DNA of 64,000 nt from Chitinophagales bacterium (lineage in GTDB: Bacteria; Bacteroidota; Bacteroidia; Chitinophagales; UBA2359), in assembly GCA_020629005.1 (NCBI GenBank), contig JAHDEE010000001.1, positions 18,968 to 82,967 of the forward strand, given 5' to 3'. The position numbers and the translations under genes were made by a program. Each line of letters starts with the position of its first letter. Within the stretch, counting starts at the first letter, position 1. The notes under the pieces are model-generated. The model searched no databases and was not told where the DNA came from. It worked only from the letters and a program-made list of their open reading frames with translations. This document shows, piece after piece, positions 1-8,330 of the stretch.

Positions 1-2
1 GC

Positions 3-1211
3 CTCTCAGCTCAGGAAACCGACAAGAAAGTCGAAACCCAGGAACACGAACACAAGCATGATCACGGTGATGGTCATCAGCATGAACACAAGGAGCATAA
101 GCATGATCACAAGGGACATGGACACGGGCATCATCATGGACATACTCATGGACATCATCCAGGACATGGACATGCGCATTCATATGGGAATACAGAGGGA
201 GGCTTGCCAGAGGGATCGCTGCTTTATCCGGAAGAAAAGCATTTCAAGAACATCAAGCAATTGTCTTTTGGCGGTGACAATGCGGAGGCATATTTCAGTT
301 CAGACGGGAGTCGTTTGGTTTTGCAAAGAGCAAACAAGAACGGGGATTTGCCTTGCGATCAGATTTATACTTTGGACCTTAAGAGTTTCAAGGGTGAAGA
401 GATATTTGAGCCGATCAGCAATGGCGATGGTAGAACGACCTGTTCGTACTTTATGCCGGGAGACTCAACAATTATCTACGCTTCGACACATCTAAGCAAT
501 GCCTCTTGTCCGCCTGAGCCGGACCGTGCGAAATTGAAGAAATATGTATGGCCAATTTACAGCAGCTTCGAAATCTTTGTGGCCAATGATAAGGGCGAGA
601 TTTTGCAGCAATTGACGGATAATGAGTATTACGATGCGGAAGCGACCGTATCTCCTGATGGAAAGAAAATTGTATTTACTTCCAATCGCTCGGGAGATTT
701 AGAGCTATATGTGATGAATGTAGATGGTACGGATCTAAAGCAGGTCACTTCCGACCTAGGTTATGATGGAGGTGCTTTTTTCTCTCCTGACAGCAAGCAG
801 CTTATTTTTAGAGCTTCAAGGCCAAAAACGGAGGAAGAAATCAAGACTTACAAAGATTTACTTGCTCAAGGGCTAGTGCAGCCTTCGGATATGGAATTGT
901 TTGTCGTAAATGTAGACGGAACAAATCTTCGTCAAATCACGGACCTTGGCGGTGCAAACTGGGCACCATTTTTTCATCCATCGGGAAAAAAGGTGATTTT
1001 CTGCTCCAATCACAAGTCTACTCGTGGCTTCCCTTTTAACCTATTCATGATAAATGTTGATGGTACTGGCTTAGAGCAAATCACGTACGATCAGACTTTT
1101 GATTCTTTCCCGATGTTTAGCCCGGATGGCACCAAGTTGGTTTTTTCCTCAAACAGAAATAACGGAGGCACAAGAGATACCAACATTTTCATCGTGGATT
1201 GGGTAGAATAA
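3..1211 (+). CDS. His-rich TolB/WD40-like beta-propeller protein, 5' truncated
   Basis: The reading frame is open from base 3, so the start and signal peptide lie outside the window; the first visible residues, LSAQ, look like the end of a signal peptide. Codons at 45-179 encode 45 residues of which 22 are histidine, interleaved with Gly, Asp, Glu and Lys. After this tract come repeated propeller blades of the TolB/PD40 type (motifs such as SPDGKKIVFTSNRSGD, VNVDGTNLRQITD and SPDGTKLVFSSNRN), filling the rest of the protein. Such propellers are usually periplasmic or exported binding or scaffold modules. The His tract could bind zinc, nickel or copper, but that is inference. The 3' end overlaps the longest form of the next ORF. 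The propeller call is strong; ligand and role are unknown. Confidence 0.85.
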   Translation, partial: LSAQETDKKVETQEHEHKHDHGDGHQHEHKEHKHDHKGHGHGHHHGHTHGHHPGHGHAHSYGNTEGGLPEGSLLYPEEKHFKNIKQLSFGGDNAEAYFSSDGSRLVLQRANKNGDLPCDQIYTLDLKSFKGEEIFEPISNGDGRTTCSYFMPGDSTIIYASTHLSNASCPPEPDRAKLKKYVWPIYSSFEIFVANDKGEILQQLTDNEYYDAEATVSPDGKKIVFTSNRSGDLELYVMNVDGTDLKQVTSDLGYDGGAFFSPDSKQLIFRASRPKTEEEIKTYKDLLAQGLVQPSDMELFVVNVDGTNLRQITDLGGANWAPFFHPSGKKVIFCSNHKSTRGFPFNLFMINVDGTGLEQITYDQTFDSFPMFSPDGTKLVFSSNRNNGGTRDTNIFIVDWVE

Positions 1212-1252
1212 AGTCCAGAGTAGCACAAGTTTCCAATTCAAAACGACATCCT

Positions 1253-3580
1253 GTGAGAGCCCATCTGTTTACCATAATCTGCCTTTTGCTAGGCGCTGCC
1301 TATTCGTATGCTCAGACTGAGCTTGAAGTCAAATCGATTCTTGATCTGTTAAACTGTAATGATGTATACGGATATGCAGATCAGGGTAGAGAGTACGCCA
1401 TAGTGGGGAGAGTAACTGGAACAAGCATCGTTGACTTGACGGATCCGTATAATCCTGTAGAGCTGTTCGATATTCCGGGTCCAGAAAGTACCTGGCGGGA
1501 CATGAAAACCTGGGATCACTACGCTTATGTTGTCAATGAAGAGGCGGAAGGGTTATTGATCATCGATTTGCAAAATCTGCCAGAGAGCATCGACACCTGG
1601 ATTTGGGATGCGGATGGTCTTTTTAGCACTGCTCACAATATCTTTATCGACGAAAAGGGTTTCGCCTATCTGGTGGGATACAATGACGAAGACAACTCCA
1701 TCAGCACAGACGACCGCGGAGCTCTTATGATAAATCTGGTAGACGAAGGACAGGGATTTGGACCAACTAATCCCAGAATTGTGGGCAGGTATAGTGAACG
1801 GTATATTCATGATGCCTATGTGCGAGGTGATACGATGTGGGCAGCTGAAATCTACGAAGGTACTTTGACTGCTGTAGATGTTTCAGATAAGCAAAATCCA
1901 CAAATTCTGGGCAGTCAGGCAACGCCGTCGGTATTCGCTCATGCATGCTGGCCAACAGATGACAGCAGTGTGATGTTTACTGCTGATGAAAAGGTTGACT
2001 CATACATTGCAGCATATGATGTAACAGATGTAAATGATATCAGGGAACTGGATCGCTACCAAAGCAGCCCGGGAGATAGTGTCATTCCGCACAATCTCCT
2101 GGTGCTCGATGAGTTACTTTATATCTCCTACTACACGGATGGTGTACGCGTACTAGATATTACTCGCCCGGACATAATGGTAGAAGTGGGTTACTACGAC
2201 ACTTCGCCGGAATATGAAGGGCCTGGATACCGTGGTTGCTGGGGTGTTTATCCTTATTTGCCCTCAGGCACCATTCTGGGCAGTGACAGACAAATGGGAC
2301 TGTATTGCCTGGCTAGTGATGGAATGCCTGAAGCAGCCTATCTAACAGGAACAGTTACCGACGCGCAGACCGGCGATCCCGTTAATAAGGCGAATATTAC
2401 TTTTGCCAATCCAACACTGGATTCTAACAATAGCAAGTCTCAGGCAAACGGAGGCTATAAAACTGGGGCACCTGGTTCAGGCACTTATGTGATCGAATAT
2501 TCTTGTCCCGGCTATATCAGTCAAAGCCATGCAGTGGAATTGTTGGCTGATGAAGAGGTGGTTTTTGATGTAGTGCTGGAGCAGGTTCCGATTGCACCGG
2601 AAGCAAATTTCACTGTTGGCGGCACGGTGATTTGTGATGGAGCGAATGTAAACTACACCGATCTGTCTACGAATTCTCCGAATGTGTGGGCATGGGCTTT
2701 TCCCGGTGGAAATCCATCCACCTCACAGTTGCAAAACCCTTCGGTCAAATATCCTGAAGCCGGAACGTTTGAGGTGATTTTGACCAGTAGCAACTTTGCG
2801 GGTTCAAGTACGTACGTCATGACGGTCGAGGTGGAGATTGACTTCGGCCCCGAATTGGTAGCTACACCTGTTGATTCCCCTTGTCCAGATGCAAATGCGG
2901 GAGGATTCAATTACTACGTGAATGAAGTCCTGGCTCCGGATGCTGATATCAATGTATTGCTCTATAATAGTTCGGGTACACTGATCAGCCCGACTGCACC
3001 CCTTAGCCCTGGGACTTATACCCTCAAAGTTGGCATTGACGATGGCTGCTTTGCTGAGCAGGTCTTCGAGGTCAGTGAGCCAGACGCATTTGAACTTGAA
3101 GTGACTGTTATTCAGCCAACAGGATTGGATGCAGGCTCCATTAGCCTTGGGGACATTTCCGGGGGCACCGGCCCTTATCTGATTAGCTGGAACGGAGAAA
3201 CACCCGGGCCTTCCTATAGCATTGAAGCAGCCGAGGCCGGCTTCTATGAGCTTACGGTTATAGACGCCGACTCTTGTCTTTACGAGGAGACATTTGAGAT
3301 TCTGGAGCACCCGGTGCTGATCGAGCATTCTGCTGAGCAAATTCTACAGATTTTTCCGCAACCTGCCGATGACCACTTAATTCTTAACACGGCCCTGGCT
3401 TCAGAACTAATGAGTTTCAGAATGTTTGATGCAGTGGGTCGAGAGATATCAGTACCAGTGCAAGATGCCGGCTTTGACAGCTATAACCTTCAAACCAGTC
3501 ATTTAGCTGAAGGACTGTACGTATTGCAAACAAAGAGTCCTTTGGGGACCTTCACATCCAAGATTCTGATTGCACATTAG
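1253..3580 (+). CDS. LVIVD-repeat (choice-of-anchor B) protein with PKD domain and T9SS type A sorting domain
   Basis: Secreted multi-domain protein. The frame is open back to a TTG at 1199, inside the previous gene, but the GTG at 1253 gives a clean signal peptide (MRAHLFTIICLLLGAAYSYAQ) and is preferred. The N-terminal half holds LVIVD-type repeats (GTSIVDLTDPYNPVELFDI, GLLIIDLQN, GVRVLDITRPDIMVEVGYY), the choice-of-anchor B architecture. A carboxypeptidase-regulatory-like segment follows (TGTVTDAQTGDPVNKANI), then a PKD domain (SPNVWAWAFPGGNPSTSQLQNP). The last ~75 residues are a type A T9SS C-terminal domain (IFPQPADDHLILN ... FTSKILIAH), which directs export across the outer membrane and cell-surface attachment. 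No catalytic residues are recognised, so an adhesive or scaffold role is inferred. Confidence 0.88.
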   Translation: MRAHLFTIICLLLGAAYSYAQTELEVKSILDLLNCNDVYGYADQGREYAIVGRVTGTSIVDLTDPYNPVELFDIPGPESTWRDMKTWDHYAYVVNEEAEGLLIIDLQNLPESIDTWIWDADGLFSTAHNIFIDEKGFAYLVGYNDEDNSISTDDRGALMINLVDEGQGFGPTNPRIVGRYSERYIHDAYVRGDTMWAAEIYEGTLTAVDVSDKQNPQILGSQATPSVFAHACWPTDDSSVMFTADEKVDSYIAAYDVTDVNDIRELDRYQSSPGDSVIPHNLLVLDELLYISYYTDGVRVLDITRPDIMVEVGYYDTSPEYEGPGYRGCWGVYPYLPSGTILGSDRQMGLYCLASDGMPEAAYLTGTVTDAQTGDPVNKANITFANPTLDSNNSKSQANGGYKTGAPGSGTYVIEYSCPGYISQSHAVELLADEEVVFDVVLEQVPIAPEANFTVGGTVICDGANVNYTDLSTNSPNVWAWAFPGGNPSTSQLQNPSVKYPEAGTFEVILTSSNFAGSSTYVMTVEVEIDFGPELVATPVDSPCPDANAGGFNYYVNEVLAPDADINVLLYNSSGTLISPTAPLSPGTYTLKVGIDDGCFAEQVFEVSEPDAFELEVTVIQPTGLDAGSISLGDISGGTGPYLISWNGETPGPSYSIEAAEAGFYELTVIDADSCLYEETFEILEHPVLIEHSAEQILQIFPQPADDHLILNTALASELMSFRMFDAVGREISVPVQDAGFDSYNLQTSHLAEGLYVLQTKSPLGTFTSKILIAH

Positions 3581-3612
3581 CTGGTGTAGATAGCAACTGG
3601 CTCCTCAATGTT

Positions 3613-3634
3613 CTGCCTTGCAGGGTCTTTTTTT
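3613..3634 (+). terminator. weak terminator-like hairpin with T7 tract
   Basis: A short stem CTGC/GCAG with a 3-nt loop is followed by GGTC and seven T residues, shortly after the LVIVD gene stop and before the convergent kinase gene. The stem is only 4 bp, so it is a weak candidate supported mainly by its T-run and position. Confidence 0.3.
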
Positions 3635-3644
3635 ACAGCTGGAA

Positions 3645-4307
3645 CTAGGCTAACTCTCCAAAATCTGCATGGCCGTATTCCTGAAGCATTTTGGTGATTG
3701 TTGCACAAATTTCATCCAGGTCCTCAGGACGGTCTGCAAAATTGAATTTGTCGACTTCCACCACCAGGAGTGGTCCGAGGTCATATGTCTTGATCCATTC
3801 TTCGTAATAGGTATTTAAACCTCGAAGGTAGTCGGTTCGAATACTTTCTTCGTATTCCCTACCTCGTTTTTGAATCTGATTAACCAGCGTATCAATGGAT
3901 GCCTTCAAATAAATCAGCAAATCAGGCGGATCAAACATGGAGCTAATGGTTTCGAACAAGGAATTGTAATTGCTGTAGTCCCTTGTTGTCATGAGCCCCA
4001 TTTCATGAAGGTTTGGGGCAAAGATCTTAGCGTCCTCAAAAATGGTTCGATCCTGGATCACCGTAGTTTCCCCCCTTTGGATTTCCAATATCTGCTTGAA
4101 GCGACTATTTAGGAAATAGATTTGAAGATTGAAAGACCAGCGCTGCATGTCTTGGTAAAAATCTTCCAGGTACGGATTGTTCGCCACGTCTTCATAGTGT
4201 ACCGTCCATGAAAAGCGATCTGCGAGAGATCGAGCCAGGGTTGTCTTCCCGGCTCCTATGTTTCCTGCAATAGCAATATGTTTGAGTTTCTTAGGTGTAA
4301 TCTCCAC
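3645..4307 (-). CDS. deoxynucleoside kinase (dNK family), paralog 1
   Basis: Cytoplasmic kinase of the deoxynucleoside kinase family, phosphorylating a deoxynucleoside to its 5'-monophosphate in nucleotide salvage. The N-terminus has a P-loop (AGNIGAGKTT). The substrate-site segment DRTIFEDAKIFA carries the Asp-Arg pair that corresponds to the (E/D)RS motif of the family, and the lid region is QKRGREYEESIRTDYL. The 220-aa length is normal. It lies 38 bp downstream of trpS on the same strand and may be cotranscribed. A paralog at 11417-12055 shares the lid but lacks the DR pair. The base preference (dA/dG versus dC) cannot be read from sequence. Confidence 0.9.
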   Translation of the reverse strand: MEITPKKLKHIAIAGNIGAGKTTLARSLADRFSWTVHYEDVANNPYLEDFYQDMQRWSFNLQIYFLNSRFKQILEIQRGETTVIQDRTIFEDAKIFAPNLHEMGLMTTRDYSNYNSLFETISSMFDPPDLLIYLKASIDTLVNQIQKRGREYEESIRTDYLRGLNTYYEEWIKTYDLGPLLVVEVDKFNFADRPEDLDEICATITKMLQEYGHADFGELA

Positions 4308-4345
4308 TTCAAATCCAGTTTAATCAAATAATGGCTATGGTGGGA

Positions 4346-5353
4346 TCACAGCCCGGTCAACCCAAACAACTCTTTGGCACCGTTTAGAGTGTCGTCTGCA
4401 CTTGCTCTGGCTTTTTCGCCTCCTTGCTTCACTACTTTCTTCAGGTAGTCTTCATCCGCAAGCAAGGCTTCGTACTTCGTTCTAATCGGACGAATGAAGT
4501 TAACCATATCTTCTGCTAATTGCGATTTCAGATCACCGTAGCGAATCTTGCATTGGTTGTATTGCTCATCAAAGTGTTTGATCACTTCATCAGAGCTAAC
4601 CAGGGCCATAAGGTCAAACACATTCTGAATGATTTCAGGTTTCTTTTGATTTTCCTCAGTAGGTCCTGAATCAGTTTTCGTCTTCTTTATTTTCTTAGTA
4701 ATGAGTTCATCCGAATCCGACAAGTATATAGCACTGTTCGGATTTGGGTTGGACTTTGACATTTTCCCTTCCCCATCTAGCGAAGGAACCTTTACGAGTT
4801 CTCCCCCATAATTAAATCCATGTGGCTCTGGGAAGTAATCCTCCCCTACCATATGATTAAATCGGTTGACAAAATTCCTGGCCATCTCAAGATGCGCTTC
4901 CTGATCCTTACCCACAGGCACCTTCAGTGCTTTGTGAATGATTATATCGACCGCCATCAGGACAGGATAGGTTAAAAGTCCGGCATTGATACTCTTTTTA
5001 GACTTCTGTTGTTCTCTTACTTTGTCTTTGAACGAAGGACACTTTTCCAACTCCCCCTTATAAGCCAACATATTGAACATTAAGTACAGCTCGGGAATCT
5101 GAGGCAAATGGCTTTGCACATACAGCGTCACCACATCGGGATCCAGCCCACAGGCCAAATAGCTTGCCAACACACCTTTGACCGAATCTCGCAATTCTTT
5201 GGCATCGGGATGTGTTGTAAGACTATGATAATCGGCTATAAAAAAGTAACAATCATACTCATGCTGCATCTTCACGAAGTTGACTGCAGCTCCAAAATAA
5301 TTTCCTAGATGCAGCCTTCCTGTAGGCCTCATGCCACTAACAACTCTTTCCAT
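4346..5353 (-). CDS. trpS: tryptophan--tRNA ligase
   Basis: Class Ic aminoacyl-tRNA synthetase that charges tRNA-Trp with tryptophan using ATP in the cytoplasm. The N-terminus shows the family start VVSGMRPTGRLHLGNYFGA, where HLGN is the HIGH-type signature, and the KMSKS loop is intact (DGEGKMSKSNPN). DQEAHLEMARNF and PVLMAVDII are also typical. The length of 335 aa matches bacterial TrpS. The ATG start gives a normal N-terminus with no extension. It precedes the deoxynucleoside kinase gene by 38 bp. A TAACTTTC sequence in the leader differs from the Bacteroidota -7 box at one base. Confidence 0.97.
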   Translation of the reverse strand: MERVVSGMRPTGRLHLGNYFGAAVNFVKMQHEYDCYFFIADYHSLTTHPDAKELRDSVKGVLASYLACGLDPDVVTLYVQSHLPQIPELYLMFNMLAYKGELEKCPSFKDKVREQQKSKKSINAGLLTYPVLMAVDIIIHKALKVPVGKDQEAHLEMARNFVNRFNHMVGEDYFPEPHGFNYGGELVKVPSLDGEGKMSKSNPNPNSAIYLSDSDELITKKIKKTKTDSGPTEENQKKPEIIQNVFDLMALVSSDEVIKHFDEQYNQCKIRYGDLKSQLAEDMVNFIRPIRTKYEALLADEDYLKKVVKQGGEKARASADDTLNGAKELFGLTGL

Positions 5354-5412
5354 AATGATACTTTTAGCTTGGCCGCAATTGCGCCGAAAGTTAGTTAAAT
5401 TATTGATTAAAT

Positions 5413-5550
5413 TTGAGCCTCAAACGATCGCATTTGAGCCTTAGAAACCAAAAAGCTTTAATCCTCAACGAGATAGGCTGGCAATTGGTTCCTAAGGAAA
5501 AAATCATAGCACTGGTACTCAGAATGAAATTGCAGCCGAATGAAGATTGA
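5413..5550 (+). CDS. possible 45-aa leader ORF ending inside the gatC start
   Basis: A TTG-initiated frame encodes a 45-residue Lys/Leu-rich peptide, containing for example NQKALILNEIGWQLVPKEK. Its TGA at 5548-5550 lies a few bases past the gatC ATG at 5540, an arrangement that could allow translational coupling. No family is recognised and the start is non-ATG, so this may be chance; it is recorded because it fills most of the trpS-gatC divergent gap. Confidence 0.15.
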   Translation: MSLKRSHLSLRNQKALILNEIGWQLVPKEKIIALVLRMKLQPNED

Positions 5551-5839
5551 TAACCAACTAGTAAGCAGATTATCGCAGTTAGCGAAGCTCGAATTTAGTG
5601 CGGAAGCTCAGGAACAAATCAAGTCGGATTTGGAAAACATCCTTGTTTTCTTCGAAAAAATAAATGAGCTACCAACGGAAGGGATAGAGCCACTAGTCTA
5701 TATGAATGAGCATCACAACGTGTTGCGCGCAGATTCCGTGAAACAACTTTCCGATCGCGACACTCTGCTGAAAAATGCTCCTTTTCAAGACGGTGAACAT
5801 ATATTGGTTCCCAAGGTAATTGATCAGGAGAAGTCCTGA
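5540..5839 (+). CDS. gatC: Asp/Glu-tRNA amidotransferase subunit C
   Basis: Small subunit of GatCAB, which converts Glu-tRNA(Gln) and/or Asp-tRNA(Asn) to the amidated forms; GatC wraps around and stabilises GatA. The 99-residue length and sequence fit the family: the N-terminal helix VSRLSQLAKLEFSAEAQEQI, the segment ILVFFEKINELPTEGIEPL and the C-terminal LRADSVKQ with KNAPFQDGEHILVPKVI (family NAP motif). gatA and gatB are not adjacent, which is common in Bacteroidota. The adenosyltransferase gene follows after 33 bp on the same strand and may be cotranscribed. Confidence 0.93.
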   Translation: MKIDNQLVSRLSQLAKLEFSAEAQEQIKSDLENILVFFEKINELPTEGIEPLVYMNEHHNVLRADSVKQLSDRDTLLKNAPFQDGEHILVPKVIDQEKS

Positions 5840-5872
5840 TGAGACGATTTTGCACTTGTAAAATAACTGTAT

Positions 5873-6415
5873 ATGAAGATTTACACCAAAGGGGGCGACA
5901 AAGGCACTACAATGCTGTTTGGCGGAGGACGGGTGCCAAAGCACCATATCCGTATTGAAGCATACGGCACAGTTGACGAATTGAATTCCTTTGTAGGCCT
6001 ACTGCGAGATCAGGATATCAAGGCCAGTCACAAAACGTTCCTAAAGAAGACTCAGGAAGATTTATTTACACTTGGAAGCATTCTGTCAGCCAACCCTGAG
6101 AAAAAGAATGTGAAACCTCCAAAGTGGAGAGCTGCGGCTGTGCGAGGTCTTGAAAGGAGAATCGACAAAATGCAGGCTTCCCTCCCAGCCCTTAGTTCTT
6201 TTATTCTACCGGGAGGACACACAATCGTATCGTATTGCCATTTGGCACGGTGTGTGTGCAGGAGGTGCGAGCGGCTCTGTGTACACCTTGATGAGCTTGA
6301 AAGCGTGCCTCCCTATGTCCTAACATTCTTGAACCGACTGTCTGATTATCTGTTTGTCCTTTCAAGAGCACTGGCACAAGATCTTGGTGCTGCAGAAATC
6401 TGCTGGAAAGCATAG
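5873..6415 (+). CDS. PduO-type ATP:cob(I)alamin adenosyltransferase
   Basis: Transfers the 5'-deoxyadenosyl group of ATP to cob(I)alamin, forming adenosylcobalamin in the cytoplasm. The N-terminal ATP-binding signature is clear (YTKGGDKGTTMLFGG) and is followed by RIEAYGTVDELNSFVGLLRD. The conserved C-terminal helices are present (LNRLSDYLFVLSRALAQD). The segment HTIVSYCHLARCVCRRCERLC replaces the usual 'AR.VCRRAER' and is unusually Cys-rich (four Cys in about 15 residues). The 180-aa length is normal. It indicates adenosylcobalamin use, probably by methylmalonyl-CoA mutase or a class II ribonucleotide reductase elsewhere in the genome. Confidence 0.93.
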   Translation: MKIYTKGGDKGTTMLFGGGRVPKHHIRIEAYGTVDELNSFVGLLRDQDIKASHKTFLKKTQEDLFTLGSILSANPEKKNVKPPKWRAAAVRGLERRIDKMQASLPALSSFILPGGHTIVSYCHLARCVCRRCERLCVHLDELESVPPYVLTFLNRLSDYLFVLSRALAQDLGAAEICWKA

Positions 6416-6679
6416 ATTTTCATTAAACCAGACTCGCCAGAAAGAAGTTAAAAGTTAGAGGACGATAAAAAGAAAGGAAAAGACAAGGAATTTCTTTTTT
6501 TCATCCTAAAAAATGATAAATTCGCCGAAAATTGAGGCATGAGAACGGCGCGAAAAAAAGTCGCTATATGTTTACATTTTTGTGTACCTTTTAAAGAGCA
6601 GCGAGTAAATTTAAACAAACAGTCGGCTTGCGTATGGAACGCAAATCGATAATTTTTCACTACAATTTCCTAGAGCCGT

Positions 6680-6901
6680 ATGTACTGGACATTAGAATTA
6701 GCATCTCACCTTGAGGACGCTCCATGGCCAGCAACCAAAGATGAATTGATCGATTACGCTATCAGGTCTGGTGGGCCAATAGAGGTGATTGAGAATCTTC
6801 AGGAGCTGGAGGACGAAGGAGAGTACTATGAAGGTATTGATGATATCTGGCCAGACTTTCCCCGTCACGACGATTTCTTCTTTAACGAAGATGAGTATTA
6901 A
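6680..6901 (+). CDS. DUF2795 family protein
   Basis: A 73-residue acidic protein whose start, MYWTLELASHLEDAPWPATKDELIDYAIRSG (split here by family blocks YWTLELASHLEDAPWPATK and ELIDYAIRSG), matches the DUF2795 family found throughout Bacteroidota. The C-terminus is strongly acidic and aromatic (YYEGIDDIWPDF, DDFFFNEDEY). There are no signal peptide or membrane segments. Function is not known. The 264-bp upstream gap contains a 6-bp hairpin (TTGCGT/ACGCAA, 6628-6644) in the probable leader. A strong terminator follows, so the gene is likely a single-gene transcript. Confidence 0.85.
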   Translation: MYWTLELASHLEDAPWPATKDELIDYAIRSGGPIEVIENLQELEDEGEYYEGIDDIWPDFPRHDDFFFNEDEY

Positions 6902-6932
6902 CAAGCCTTAAAGGTATTCCTAATTAAAAATC

Positions 6933-6968
6933 AAAACCCGGCAGCTCTTGCGAACTACCGGGTTTTTT
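6933..6968 (+). terminator. bidirectional intrinsic terminator
   Basis: AAAACCCGG pairs with CCGGGTTTT around a loop of about 16 nt and is followed by a T6 run on the + strand and by TTTTGATTTTT on the - strand. It sits between the convergent ends of the DUF2795 gene and queA and can serve both. Confidence 0.85.
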
Positions 6969-7010
6969 ATTTGCAGGTTTTTACTACTTATCTGGTACAA
7001 AAATTCTGGA

Positions 7011-8060
7011 TTAGACAATTAGCATAGCGTCACCATAGCTAAAGAATCTGTATTTCTTCTTAATTGCCTCTTTGTAGGCTCTCATTGTCAAATCATATCC
7101 AGCGAATGCGGCCACCATTATGATGAGACTGGTCTTTGGCAGATGGAAGTTAGTCACCATGCTATTCGCAATCATAAATTCGTGTGGTGGGTGGATGAAG
7201 AGATTCGTCCAGCCAGATGTTGGTTTCAGATAATAATCAGCAGAAACAGACGACTCCATGCTTCTCATTGAGGTAGTGCCTACTGCGCAAATTCGCTTCT
7301 TGGCTCGCTTAGAAGCATTGACCAAGTCAGCACTTTCCTGATCTATTGAATAATACTCAGCATCCATTTTGTGCTTTGACAGATCCTCTACTTCGATGTT
7401 TCTGAAGGTGCCTAGCCCAACATGCAATGTCAATTCTGCACGGCTTACTCCCTTAATCTCGAATCGCTTCAACAGCTCCTGGCTGAAGTGAAGTCCTGCA
7501 GTTGGGGCAGCAACAGCACCCTCTACTTTTGCATAGACGGTTTGATACCTTTCTTTATCCAATTCTTCAACCTCACGGTTGATGTATTTAGGAAGGGGAG
7601 TTTGCCCTAGCCTAGAGAGTTTTTCTTTGAAATCATTCTCATCACCTTCCGTGAGAAAGCGTATCGTTCTACCTCTTGAGGTGGTATTGTCAACTACTTC
7701 TGCAATGAGTTCGTTCTCCTCTCCAAAGTACAATTTATTACCGACCCGAATTTTTCTTGCCGGATCGACCAGCACGTCCCAAAGTTTCATCTCGACATTA
7801 AGTTGTCGAAGCAGAAAGACTTCGATCTTGGCACCGGTCTTTTCTTTTTTACCGTATAATCTTGCTGGAAAAACTTTTGTATTGTTTACAGCGATGCAAT
7901 CGGACTCATCAAAATACTCGATTATGTCTTTAAAGACCCGATGCTCGATGTCTCCAGTCTCACGATGCACAATCATGAGTTTAGATTCATCCCTATAAGC
8001 AGCCGGGTACTCTGCGACCAGTTTCGAGGGTAATTCAAAGTCAAATTCCGATAACTTCAT
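7011..8060 (-). CDS. queA: S-adenosylmethionine:tRNA ribosyltransferase-isomerase
   Basis: Penultimate enzyme of queuosine synthesis: transfers and isomerises the ribosyl part of SAM onto preQ1-modified tRNA (position 34) to make epoxyqueuosine. Family blocks are all present: [20 protein letters not shown] at the N-terminus, [49 protein letters not shown], and [13 protein letters not shown] near the C-terminus. Length (349 aa) is normal. It is monocistronic on the minus strand, divergent from the thioredoxin-like gene, and shares the bidirectional terminator at 6933-6968 with the DUF2795 gene. Confidence 0.97.
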   Translation of the reverse strand: MKLSEFDFELPSKLVAEYPAAYRDESKLMIVHRETGDIEHRVFKDIIEYFDESDCIAVNNTKVFPARLYGKKEKTGAKIEVFLLRQLNVEMKLWDVLVDPARKIRVGNKLYFGEENELIAEVVDNTTSRGRTIRFLTEGDENDFKEKLSRLGQTPLPKYINREVEELDKERYQTVYAKVEGAVAAPTAGLHFSQELLKRFEIKGVSRAELTLHVGLGTFRNIEVEDLSKHKMDAEYYSIDQESADLVNASKRAKKRICAVGTTSMRSMESSVSADYYLKPTSGWTNLFIHPPHEFMIANSMVTNFHLPKTSLIIMVAAFAGYDLTMRAYKEAIKKKYRFFSYGDAMLIV

Positions 8061-8275
8061 AAATGCATTGATTTTGTGGTTTCTACATCTTAAGCAAAGC
8101 AGACAATACCCAATCAGTTCACCGGTTTTGCCCTATCCTGCGCAAATGAGGCCGCAAGATAGCTATTTTGACAAGAAAATTGCACAGCTACTCTCGGGAA
8201 GCTGGACTCGATTGAACTTTGTTCTTGTGCTTGGTGTCAATCTATCAGCAAAGCTTCATAAGCAGGTACAAAAGC

Positions 8276-8307
8276 TTGTCAGCCTGCAGAAAGAATCCTT
8301 ACTTTTG
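8276..8307 (+). promoter_or_regulatory. candidate Bacteroidota-type promoter (TTG-N21-TAnnTTTG)
   Basis: TTG at 8276-8278 and TACTTTTG at 8300-8307 are 21 bp apart, matching the Bacteroidota -33/-7 consensus. The box overlaps a GTG at 8307 that could start the following ORF, and therefore favours the downstream ATG at 8331 as the real start. Confidence 0.6.
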
Positions 8308-8330
8308 TGACGACCATATTAGATAATATC

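Noticed and set aside
58-495. 145-aa Met/Ile/Asp-rich ORF at the left edge
   Set aside because: It is the frame-shifted shadow of the His-rich tract (CAT/CAC repeats read as ATG/ATC/GAC) of the propeller gene, which is open from base 3.
8068-8310. 80-aa ORF between queA and the thioredoxin-like gene
   Set aside because: No family features, and it covers the divergent promoter region including the TAnnTTTG box at 8300.
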